NCBI RefSeq assembly: GCF_016888135.1
Contig: NZ_JACSWB010000170.1
Location: forward strand, 103,175 to 167,174
Reading direction: 5' to 3'
Length of the DNA: 64,000 nt
Origin: Leptolyngbya sp. CCY15150
Lineage (GTDB): Bacteria > Cyanobacteriota > Cyanobacteriia > RECH01
Both the position numbers and the translations under genes were made by a program. Below the pieces are notes generated by a model, which was given only the letters and a program-made list of their open reading frames with translations, searched no databases and had not been told where the DNA came from. Positions 35,871-45,600 of the stretch are shown one piece after another; position 1 is the stretch's first letter, and the number at the start of each line of letters is the position of its first letter.

Positions 35871-37600
35871 TGCGTTACTACACAGAACAACCTTTACGTC
35901 TGGGGCAGGTTGATTCATCATCTACTCAGTCTATCTCTCAGCTTCTTACCTCACTCCAGTCTCGCCAAGGGCTTACTCTACTGGGCTGTGCGGTACTGAT
36001 TGCTGCCTTTTCCCTGATGAGTCAAGGTAAGAAAGGGAAGCTCGCTACCAGTCGCTTTGGTGGCGGCCCAGAGAAAGCCGCTGCCCGCAAGCGTGCGGCA
36101 AGGCAGATTCAGGAGCGAAAGCGCAACGCAGTTTCCCTCTACATCGGCAAGCCCACTCGCAAGCAAGATACCCGGTCTCTATACCTGCCCGACCTCCAGC
36201 GAGGCATCGCTGTTTGCGGTGGGCCAGGCTCCGGTAAAACCTTCAGCGTCATTGACCCGCTGATTCGCTCCGCCCTTGACCAGGGGCTGCCGGTGGTGAT
36301 GTATGACTTCAAGTATCCGACCCAAAGCGCTCGCCATGCCGCCTATGCCGCCAAGCTGGGCTACGACGTGCGGGTGCTGGCCCCCGGCTTTCCCGAATCC
36401 GAGGTGTGCAACCCCATCGACTTCCTGCGCAGTGAGTCCGATGCCGAGATGGCCCGGCAAATCGCTACGGTGCTCAACAAAAACTTTCGCCTGATGACCC
36501 AGAGCAACGAAGACGGCTTCTTCTCCGCCGCTGGTGACCAACTGACAGAGGCACTGCTGATGCTGGCCAAGTCCACCCCATATCCCGACATCATGACCGC
36601 CCAGGCGGTGCTCGGGCTGACCAACCTGGGCAACCGGGTGGCGGCGGCTCAAGGTATGAACAGCTGGATTCGAGTCTCCTTTAACCAGCTGATTGGGGTG
36701 AAAGATGCCGAGAAAACCGCCAGCGGCATTGTGGGCAGCGCCAGCGAGACCTTCACCCGCTTTATGAAAGAAGGGGTGCTGGGAGCCTTCTGCGGTCAAA
36801 CCTCTATCCCTCTCGATTTAACCGGCAAGCAGTTGCTGATTCTAGGGATGGATCGGGAGCGACGGGATGTGGTGGGGCCGCTGGTGGCCACAGTGCTGCA
36901 CATGCTGGTCACCCGCAATGTGGCCCAGCGTCGGCGAGATCCCCTGATTGTCGCCATTGACGAGCTGCCCACTCTTTACCTTCCCACCCTGGTGCAGTGG
37001 CTAAATGAAAACCGAGAGGACGGGCTGGCGGTCATTCTCGGCTTTCAAAACTTGGTGCAGCTAGAGAAAACCTACGGTCGTGAGCTGGCCCGCGCCATCT
37101 TGGGAGCCTGTGCTACCAAAGCGGTCTTCAACCCCCAGGAATACGAAGCAGCCCGCATGTTCTCCGACTTTCTGGGGGACGAAGAAATCCAGCATAAGCA
37201 AAAGTCGCGCAATCGCGGCGGCGGTAAATCCAGCACCACCATTTCCGACCAGGAGCGCACCCGCAAGCTGTTTGAACCTAGCCAGTTTCTGCGCCTGCCG
37301 CCGGGCAAATGCATCTTGATCAACCCCGGCTTTACCTCCCGAGGGGAAGCCGCCATCCCGATTCTGCAGGCGATCAAGATTCCTAAGGCCGATGTGCAGG
37401 CCAGTGAGGGCAGCGAAGCCCTGTGGGCCAAAATCCACACTCGCCTGGTGCGCCGCAGCCCCCAGCGGATGCCCACTGCCGCTGATTTAGAAAGGCGAAG
37501 ACAGATGGTGGAAGCGTTGTTACCTGAACCTCAAGCTCCGGTTCATTCGGCCTACCCCGACCCCGCTGGTCTGATCGACAAGTACAGCAGTTTACTTTAG
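35870..37600 (+). CDS. VirD4/TraG-type conjugative coupling protein
   Basis: The ATPase that links the relaxase-DNA complex to the secretion channel, 576 aa. An N-terminal hydrophobic segment (LTLLGCAVLIAAFSLM, about 35-50) anchors it. Walker A is GGPGSGKT (117-124), the nearby VVMYDFKYP resembles the VirD4 signature, and Walker B is IVAIDELPTLYLP. The C-terminal part includes the NREDGLAVILGFQNLVQLE segment typical of TraG/VirD4. The N-terminal membrane part is short compared with VirD4, which has two helices. Confidence 0.87.
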   Translation: MRYYTEQPLRLGQVDSSSTQSISQLLTSLQSRQGLTLLGCAVLIAAFSLMSQGKKGKLATSRFGGGPEKAAARKRAARQIQERKRNAVSLYIGKPTRKQDTRSLYLPDLQRGIAVCGGPGSGKTFSVIDPLIRSALDQGLPVVMYDFKYPTQSARHAAYAAKLGYDVRVLAPGFPESEVCNPIDFLRSESDAEMARQIATVLNKNFRLMTQSNEDGFFSAAGDQLTEALLMLAKSTPYPDIMTAQAVLGLTNLGNRVAAAQGMNSWIRVSFNQLIGVKDAEKTASGIVGSASETFTRFMKEGVLGAFCGQTSIPLDLTGKQLLILGMDRERRDVVGPLVATVLHMLVTRNVAQRRRDPLIVAIDELPTLYLPTLVQWLNENREDGLAVILGFQNLVQLEKTYGRELARAILGACATKAVFNPQEYEAARMFSDFLGDEEIQHKQKSRNRGGGKSSTTISDQERTRKLFEPSQFLRLPPGKCILINPGFTSRGEAAIPILQAIKIPKADVQASEGSEALWAKIHTRLVRRSPQRMPTAADLERRRQMVEALLPEPQAPVHSAYPDPAGLIDKYSSLL

Positions 37601-37610
37601 GAGAACCCTG

Positions 37611-38009
37611 ATGACGACAACAATTGAATCCCCTGATCTCGTGCTGGCCCAAACCCTACGGGAGAAGCTGCCCGTGGAGACGGTCACGGCCCTATTGGCT
37701 TGCCCTACCATCGCCGCTGACCTAGCGTTGGTGCTCGATCAGCCGCCTCTGGGTGCTGACTACGTGCCCCGCGAGATTGAAGTGCTGTACGACGATGTGA
37801 CGGTTTTGTACTGGCGAGATGGTCAGATCCAGTACCAGTACCCCGATGTGGATGCCGACTACACACCAACCCTAGTGGAGTGGTTGATCGATGGCGACAC
37901 TGCCTACTTTTCAGTTCAAGGTTTAGAGGTGATGAACCGCATCAAAACCATGCCCCTAATGGATTTAGAAAACCTAGACCTCTTAAAGGAGGAGCCATGC
38001 AAGCTGTAG
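37611..38009 (+). CDS. Small acidic protein, unknown
   Basis: A 132-residue soluble acidic protein (for example IEVLYDDVTVLYWRDGQIQY). It follows the coupling-protein gene after 10 bases with an AGGAGAACCCTG ribosome site, and overlaps the next gene by 13 bases. It is not recognised. A cytoplasmic accessory of transfer or DNA processing would suit the neighbourhood. Confidence 0.6.
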   Translation: MTTTIESPDLVLAQTLREKLPVETVTALLACPTIAADLALVLDQPPLGADYVPREIEVLYDDVTVLYWRDGQIQYQYPDVDADYTPTLVEWLIDGDTAYFSVQGLEVMNRIKTMPLMDLENLDLLKEEPCKL

Positions 38010-39625
38010 TGAATCCCGGAGAAGCCAAACAAATTGAGCAGGACTATGCTCACACTACCCTGGCCTCTAGCGAAATGGCAGCGGCCACAGCTCAATCAAC
38101 CGCTGAGGCTGTACAGGCCTTTATCCAGATGCTGCGCGAGCGGCTACAGGCAGTTCAACACAAGGAGCAAGATCCCGAACCTGAAGCACAAAATGCTCAC
38201 CCCGAGGATGCCGTGGATTTGCCCCAAGCCGTCGCCGAGCCTATCGAGATCAAGATGGGTCGCGAGATTGTTTACCGTGAGGGCTATGCCAATAAAGACC
38301 CTATCAACAAGCTCAATGCCAATATGCTGAAGCTGCTCCAGGCAGCGGTAGACGCACCTCAGCAAGCGGGTGCTGAGGCAACTACCGGAGCCAAGGGGAC
38401 GATCAACATCAAGGCTGGAGATGAGTTGGTTTACCGGATGAGCAAGGGGGCGGTTGAGACCAACCGGTTAGGGCCGGATCTGGCCCATCAGGTAGAAGGG
38501 GCTCCCTCGGAGGTTCTTCAGGAGGAACCAATAACAGAGATGCCTCAATCCCGCCCGATGGAAGAGTCGTCCCCTGAGGTCGTCCAGGAGGCATCAACAG
38601 CAGCAGATCCCAAACTGGCGGATGAGGCTGTAGCTCCTCTACCGTCGCCTATGTCCTCAGCAGAGGCAGAAACGGAACCTGAGCCTAGGGAAACTCCGGC
38701 TCTTGTGACAGATGCAGAACCAGAGCAACAACCCGCTAGCCAGCCTGCATCCACCCGAGTTGCCGCTCAGCCTCTCGCTATGGCTGTCCCCAAGGTGGTC
38801 TCTATCCTCGACGTGCTGGAACGCCAGAATCTGCAGGTAGTGGAAAAAGCTACCCAGAAATGGATGCAGCAGACCACACGGGTGATGCGGCGGTCATCTC
38901 AGCAGTTGACTGAACGGGTGGTGGCCTTGGCGGCCAATATCCGCAGTCGGCAGGTTGCCTCCACGGCGGTGGATCTGCTCCAGAAGTATGGCACCACTCA
39001 CAGCCCTGGTCGAGGCTTCTACGTGGCTGAGAACTATGTGATCAGTGGCAAGGGTCGTATGGTTACCGTCTCAGACCGTGAGGGCATTGAACTGATGACG
39101 GCCCGTAAAACTCGCTGGGGGCTGAACATTCTTAAAAACGATATGGTGGCATCCCAAGAAGCCGACTTCATGCGAGCCCGTCAGCAAATCCAGATCCAGG
39201 GAGTGGAGGGTCTGTCCCCAGAGCCTCCCATGCGAGTGCGGCAGCTGGGCAACCTCGCGCCAGCCGGCGATATGGGCATCACCCGCGATCTCACGGCCCT
39301 GGCCCTAGCGAAAACTGCCCGCAAACTGCTGGATGTCACCGGTAGTCGCCCCAATATACAGGGCAAGCGAGTCTTCCAAGGAGGCAGTCAGTACCGGATT
39401 GAGGAGACGCCCAATCGTCTGAAAATTCAGGCGGGAGAACGGGGGCAGATTCTCAGTATCGACAACGGCAAAATCAAGTCTGATCTCACATCTAAGGATG
39501 TGGCCTACTTTCGCTTTATTGACCGGGAACTTAGCCAAGACTTGCAGATGCACCAACCGGCGACAGTGACACCTCTGCACAGCCGACAACGTAGCCGCGC
39601 CGTGGGTTTGTCCATCGGTGAGTAG
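37997..39625 (+). CDS. Unknown protein with two copies of an element-specific C-terminal module
   Basis: The start at ATG 37997 is set by a strong AAAGGAGGAGCC ribosome site directly before it; the longer in-frame start overlaps the upstream gene and adds out-of-frame residues. The 542-residue product has a helical N-terminus, a long acidic Pro/Glu-rich linker (about 150-260), and two related units at about residues 322-398 (TAVDLLQKYG ... GFYVAENYVISGKG ... GIELMTA) and 434-516 (RVFQGGSQYRIEETPNRLKI, GQILSIDNGKI, LTSKDVAYFRFIDREL). The second unit resembles the ends of the helicase, the PrimPol and the small protein at 61702. Function is unknown, possibly a DNA- or partner-binding module. 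Confidence 0.6.
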   Translation: MQAVVNPGEAKQIEQDYAHTTLASSEMAAATAQSTAEAVQAFIQMLRERLQAVQHKEQDPEPEAQNAHPEDAVDLPQAVAEPIEIKMGREIVYREGYANKDPINKLNANMLKLLQAAVDAPQQAGAEATTGAKGTINIKAGDELVYRMSKGAVETNRLGPDLAHQVEGAPSEVLQEEPITEMPQSRPMEESSPEVVQEASTAADPKLADEAVAPLPSPMSSAEAETEPEPRETPALVTDAEPEQQPASQPASTRVAAQPLAMAVPKVVSILDVLERQNLQVVEKATQKWMQQTTRVMRRSSQQLTERVVALAANIRSRQVASTAVDLLQKYGTTHSPGRGFYVAENYVISGKGRMVTVSDREGIELMTARKTRWGLNILKNDMVASQEADFMRARQQIQIQGVEGLSPEPPMRVRQLGNLAPAGDMGITRDLTALALAKTARKLLDVTGSRPNIQGKRVFQGGSQYRIEETPNRLKIQAGERGQILSIDNGKIKSDLTSKDVAYFRFIDRELSQDLQMHQPATVTPLHSRQRSRAVGLSIGE

Positions 39626-39627
39626 GA

Positions 39628-42600
39628 ATGGTCGAGGACACCCAACAGCAGCTCGTGAACCACTTCGCCTCCCACTTTCGGGGAGGTGAAGGGTTTACGA
39701 CAATCACCGCCGCTCGACACCAGGCGGCGCTGGTGTTGGGCAAGCCGGTCAAGCCTGGCACGGCACTGGCGAAGCAGGTAGATGAAGCGGTGGAGGGGGC
39801 AGTGGTGCGAGCAGCCCAGGAGATTCTTCAAGCCTCGGCTACAACTCACGACACCTATGATCGGCTGATTGATCTACATGATCGCCAACCAGCCCTGAAT
39901 GTGCGCTCCTCGACCAGCGTTCTGCAGCAGGCCTACAGCACGCCCATCCCTATCGCGTTTCTAGCCTCTACCCTGGCGGGCATGACCCCAGAGACCACCG
40001 TTTATGAACCCTCGGCTGGTCACGGCGCATTGCTGGTGGGCACTGACCCTAACCTGGTGACGGTCAATGAACTCAATCCAGACCGGGCCGCTGACCTGCG
40101 GGCTCAAGGCTACACCGTCACGGAGCATGACGCGGCAGAGTACCAGCCAGAATGCCTGCACGATGTGGTGATCGCTAACCCTCCCTTTGGTGTGGTGCGA
40201 GACGTGCAGGGTCAGCGACGACGGTTCAGGTTGCCGAGCAATCTGCGGGGAACGACTCAGATTGATCAGGCAATCTCGTTCCAAGCTCTAGGGGCGATGA
40301 AAGACCATGGTCGCGCCGTTCTGATCCTGGGCGGCAAGCTGGGCGTAGACGAAGAACTGCGGTCTGAGCGCTACAACACCCTGGAAAGTCGAGGTTTCTT
40401 TTATGCCCTGTACCAACAGTACGTCGTTACCCAACACATTTCTATCTGGGGTGATCTGTACCGCAAGCAGGGCGCAGGCTTTCCCATTGACTTGATTGTG
40501 ATTGCAGGCCGAGGACGGTCAGAACGCCCGTTACCCGCTGCCGATGTTCCGGTTATCTACAGGTCGTTTACTGAACTGAAGGAGTTAATTCCCCATGAAC
40601 CTACCCACCACGCCCGTTTCACCCTGGACGTACCCGTTCATGAACAGCCAGTACCCCAGTTTTCCCAACCTCTGGACGCTGGAGAGTCTGGGGCTGCTGT
40701 TCATCGTCAAGGTGCCGTCGGATTTGGAGCAGCTGAGCGAAGCGACCTATCTGGAGCTGATGCAAACTCGGCTGGACGAAATGATTCAGGACTGGGTGTC
40801 CGTCACGTCTCAGCCGGAGACTCAGCAATTCCTGGCCAGCACCCTCAGCGACTTGGATTCGGCCCAGGAGATTCCGTTACTGGAGCTGGACGACGATCCG
40901 GACTTCGCCCTGGAACAGTGGCGACAGCAGTGGGCGGAGACCTTGATTCTGAGCAACTGGCGGTTTCAGGAACGGCTGAGTCACTACGGGGCAAGTTTTC
41001 CAGCCATGCCCGTGACGACCAGCGATCCAGACTATCTGGACTGGCTGAGCCTCCACGACGAGACCGCTCTGGAAGCGTGGCTGAGCGAACTGACTCTGTA
41101 GCATCTGTAGCACTTCAGGCAGATTCCATCATGAATACTTCCCTTTCAACCGATAGCCCTGAGACTCCGTCGGCAGACACCTATGATGTCCAGCCCCGGC
41201 AGGTGGTCTATGTGCCGAAGAGCAAAGGCATTTCGACCCAAACGTTGATTCCATTCAACATGGCCAGTGCAGCTCAGCAGGCGCTAGAGCGATTCGAGCA
41301 GCACCACGGCGATATTGACGAGTACCTGGCCATCCGCCTGGGCTATGCTTCCATGGCTGAACTGCACGGCTACTTCAGCGCAGAGCAGGTGGATGCATCG
41401 GCTCTGGCAATTAGCAATATCGAGCGGGGAGCGGGTTTCATTACGGGTGACCAGACTGGTATTGGCAAGGGCCGGATTTGTGCCAGCATCATGCGTTACG
41501 CCCAGCAGCAGGGCAAGATCGCCCTGTTCATCACCAAAGACAAACCGCTCTACGCCGACATGATGCGCGATGTAGACGATATCGGAATGCGACGGTTTAC
41601 ACCGTTTATTACCGATAGCAGCACCGAGATTCCCTTGGCCAATGGGGCGTCGTTGAAGACAGCAGGAGCCGCTAAGCAGAAGGCGGAAATGCAGGCGATG
41701 ATTCAGCAGGGCAACCTAGGCCGCTACAGTGCCGTATTCACTACCTATAGCCAGCTCCAAACGGTGGGGAAGAAGGAACCATTACGCCGAAACTTTCTCC
41801 GTAAAATGGCTCCTAATGCCATCTTAATTTTGGATGAGGCCCACCAGGCAGGGGGCAGTCAGGGCGGGTGGAAAGAAGCGGGGCCACCGGATCGGGCTGA
41901 CTTTGTGCGGGAGTTGATCGACCTGTCGTCAGGAGTGTTTTACTCGTCGGCGACCTATGCCAAGCGGGCTGATGTGATGGATCTCTATGCTCGTCGCACT
42001 GACCTGCGGCTGGGGGTTAGCAGTATGACGACATTGGAGAACATCTTGACTCGTGGTGGGGTGCCGCTTCAGCAGATTGTGGCTAGCAAGTTTGTGGCCT
42101 CGGGGCAGATGCTCAGGCGGGAGCGGTCTTACGAGGGCATTTCGTTTCAGGCTAAAACTGTCCCTGTTGACCGAGAGGTGGCCGATGAGTTTTCAGCGGC
42201 GATGCGGGCCATCAAGGATTTTGATCGGGCTAAGCAGAAGGCGGTGAAGGCGATCAGTAAGGAGATGAAAGCTGAGGCGAAAGCGTTGGGGGAGGATGGG
42301 GCGATCGGGGATGTGGGGGCAAAAAGTACCAATTTCACATCGCTGATGCACAACTGCATTGAGCAGGGACTCTTGGCCCAAAAGGCCGATGCCACGGTGC
42401 AGGAGGCTATTGCGGCCCTAAATCGGGGTGAAAAGCCGGTGATTACCGTTGCTAACACCATGGGCAGCTTCATCCAAGCCTATGCGGAGTCCCAAGATTT
42501 ATCGCCCGGTGATGGGCTAAGTCTATCGTTTGGGGATTTATTGGAGCGGTATCTAGAGCGCTCCAGGGATGTGATCATCAAAGACTACCGGGGCAAGGCT

Positions 42601-45600
42601 ACCCGATTTCGCCTCACCGATGGGCAGCTTGGAGCTGATGCTGTTTTGGCTTATGAAGAAGCCCTGGACTGTATCCGCGAGAGTGACTTCAGCGGCATTC
42701 CTATCAGTCCTATCGACTACATTGAGCAGCAGTTGGAGCGATCCGGGTATCGGGTCACGGAAGTTACCGGGCGGAAATCGGGGATTGAGTATGGGGCCGA
42801 TGGCTCTATGGCTTACAAGGTGCGGCTGGGGGAGGAGACCACCGCCAAAGGCAAGATCGATGCGGTGGCCAAGTTCAATGCCGGCGATGCGGATGTCATT
42901 TTGCTGAACTGTTCAGGCTCGACCGGGATTTCGCTCCATGCCTCAGAGAAATTTGCTGACCAGCGGCCTCGGCACATGATTGTGGCCCAGGCGGAGCGGG
43001 ACATCAACGTGTTTATGCAAATGCTGGGGCGGGTGCATCGCACGGGGCAGGTGGCGCTACCCAACTACACGCTGCTGATGGGGGATCTCCCAGCGGAAAA
43101 GCGACCGGGGGCGATCCTCTGTCGCAAGATGGCCAGCCTAAATGCCAACACCACAGCAGCACGGGAGACCGACATTTCCCTCAACACCGTGGTGGATTTT
43201 ATGAATTCCTACGGTGAGCAGGTGGTGACGGAATTGTTGACGGATGATCCAGAACTGAACGCCAAACTGGATTTTCCTGCTGCTCAAGCCGAGAATGATG
43301 CCTCGGATATTGCGCTGATTAAAAAGGTGACGGGACGGATTCCGCTGCTGCCCATCGCTGAACAAGAAGCCGTCTACAGCTTGATTGAGTCGGAGTACCG
43401 CGACCTCGTGGATCAGGCGCGGGCGATGGGGGAGAATATTCTGGAGGCGGATCAGCTGGATCTGGATGCTCGTCCCTTGGCGCGGATGGAGGTGATGGCC
43501 GATGACAGTGAGACGGCCAGCGAGTTCACGGGGCCGGTGTATTTGGAGTTGGTGGAGGCCAAGAGTGAGAGCAAGCCGCTGACCCAGCTTCAGGCGATCA
43601 ATGTGGTGCGGGAATCGGTGGGGGTGGCGGAGGTGAGGTCGTTGGAGGATCACGACCCGGACGCTGTAGCCGCGCAGGCGAGACAGCAGGTAGCGACGAC
43701 AATTACAGAGTTGGAAGTGCAGACCAACCGCTACCGGCAGGCGGCAGTAGCCCAAAAGCAAGACAGTAAAGCGATTGAGAAACTCAATGACCGCATCGAG
43801 CAGCAGCTCATGCATATCTCTGGTGTTCTGGAAACTTTTGTGCCGGGGACACCGCTGCGGCTGGTGACGCCTGCCAGTAAGACCATTCTCTATGGAGTGG
43901 TGGCGGGGGCAGATGTCAAAAAGCGATCCGGGAGCCCGGCGGCACCGAATCGCTGGAAGCTGAGGATTTTGGTGGCAGACTCAGCTCGGCAAATTACGGT
44001 GCCCTTCTCCAAGTTCAACACCGGGCGATCGGGGGCGATCGCTGCCACAGTTCAGACCGAGGACTGGTTTGGCAATAGCGTCTATTCCCTGTTTGATCAA
44101 CAACAGGAAGCAGGACGGGTCAACCGGCAAATCTTTACCGGCAACCTGATCAAGGCCTTCGAGAAATACTCTAACGGTAAGTTGGTGAACTATACCGACT
44201 ACCGGGGTGAGGTCTGCCAAGGGCTGATTATGCCCAAGGGCTTTGATATTGAGTCGGAGCTGACTAAGGAGCCGGTGGCCTTGAAGGAGCCACAGCAGGT
44301 GTTTCGATTCCTCACGGAATTGACTAACCGGAGGGGAACGGTGAAGACGCTGGATGAGTTGTTCTTGTTGAAGCCGCAGCAGGCGGGGGACGGGTTTATT
44401 CTGCAAGCGCCAAAATCAAAGGAAGCTGGGGGGCGGTACTACCTGGATGAAGACTTGATTGCGGCGGCGGGGTCGGATTTTTATTCCGTAGCGGATCGCA
44501 TGGAAGTTGTTATCCCACCCGAGCGACTGGAGCGGGTGCTGGGGGTGGTGATGCATCAGCGGAACTACACCCTGGCGGCGTTTGAGTTTAAGGAGGTGGC
44601 GCGACAGTTGATGGGGGTGTCGTTGCCGACGCTGGAAAAGGTGGAAGCGGCAAAACCTCCGGTTGTTGCTCAGCCAGTTATTTCAACCGTAGGGAATCAA
44701 GTTCAGGGAGAGCCATCTCAAGCAACGCCTAAACCTGTGCCTGTAGCTGCCGAATCGTCCCCAGTTATGCCCAATCCGCCCCCAATGGGGCAGCTGGAAA
44801 AGCGGATTCTGCGATTTTTGAGGAATGCGGGGATTGAGCAGGAGGTCATGACTTCCCAGGAGTTTCACCTGCGGATCGAGAATGAGCCCTTTATTCCGCT
44901 GGTGGTGGAACGACAGAGGGATGAGCTGTACCTGACCCATTACCTTACCCAGAATGGAGATATGTTCATCGACTCGGAGATGGTATTTCAGGTGCGGGGC
45001 CAGGGGCACATTGAGTTTAAGGAGACGGCGGTACAGAGTTTGCAAGGTGGAGAGTCAAGATTGCCCGACCGCGCCTTTGCCCGGATTTTCTCGAAAAATA
45101 TTGTGCAGCAGGGTTTTGCAGAAGCTGCTAAGGCTCAGCTACAGGCCCAGGCAGCACCCGCCGTGGAACAGGAAACGGGGGATGAGCGATCGCGGATGCC
45201 GAGTGATATGCGGCAGTATCTGGAAGTGAAAGACCAGTATCCCGAGGCGATCGCACTGGTCAAGTCGCCAGATCAGCGGTTCTATGAGGCGTTTTTTGAG
45301 GGGGCTCGGCCCTTGATCGAGCATCTGGAGATGATTGGTACCAGCATGGAGTCTGGGGTGAAGGAACTCGGGCGGGTGCCGGTGGCGGGGTTTCCGGTGG
45401 AGAGTTTGCACAAGTATTTGGACAGGCTGACCCAGCAGGGGGAGGTGGTGATTGCAGATGGGGAAGGGGCGATCTCGGTACATCCCCATCAACGCTCGGA
45501 ACCAACTTTAGAAGTACCTGGACAAGCTCCTGTTGAGCCGATTCCTCAACCCCAGACCCCAGCATCAGCGTCTGAGGAGCCTGAATTTCAGGTACAAAAC

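Noticed and set aside
36179..36799. A 206-codon open frame antisense to the coupling-protein gene
   Set aside because: It lies fully opposite a clear VirD4-type gene with Walker motifs. Its His/Gly-rich composition is what antisense reading of high-GC codons produces.
43138..43815. A 225-codon open frame antisense to the helicase gene
   Set aside because: It has His/Leu/Arg-rich composition, no ribosome site, and lies opposite a conserved helicase region.
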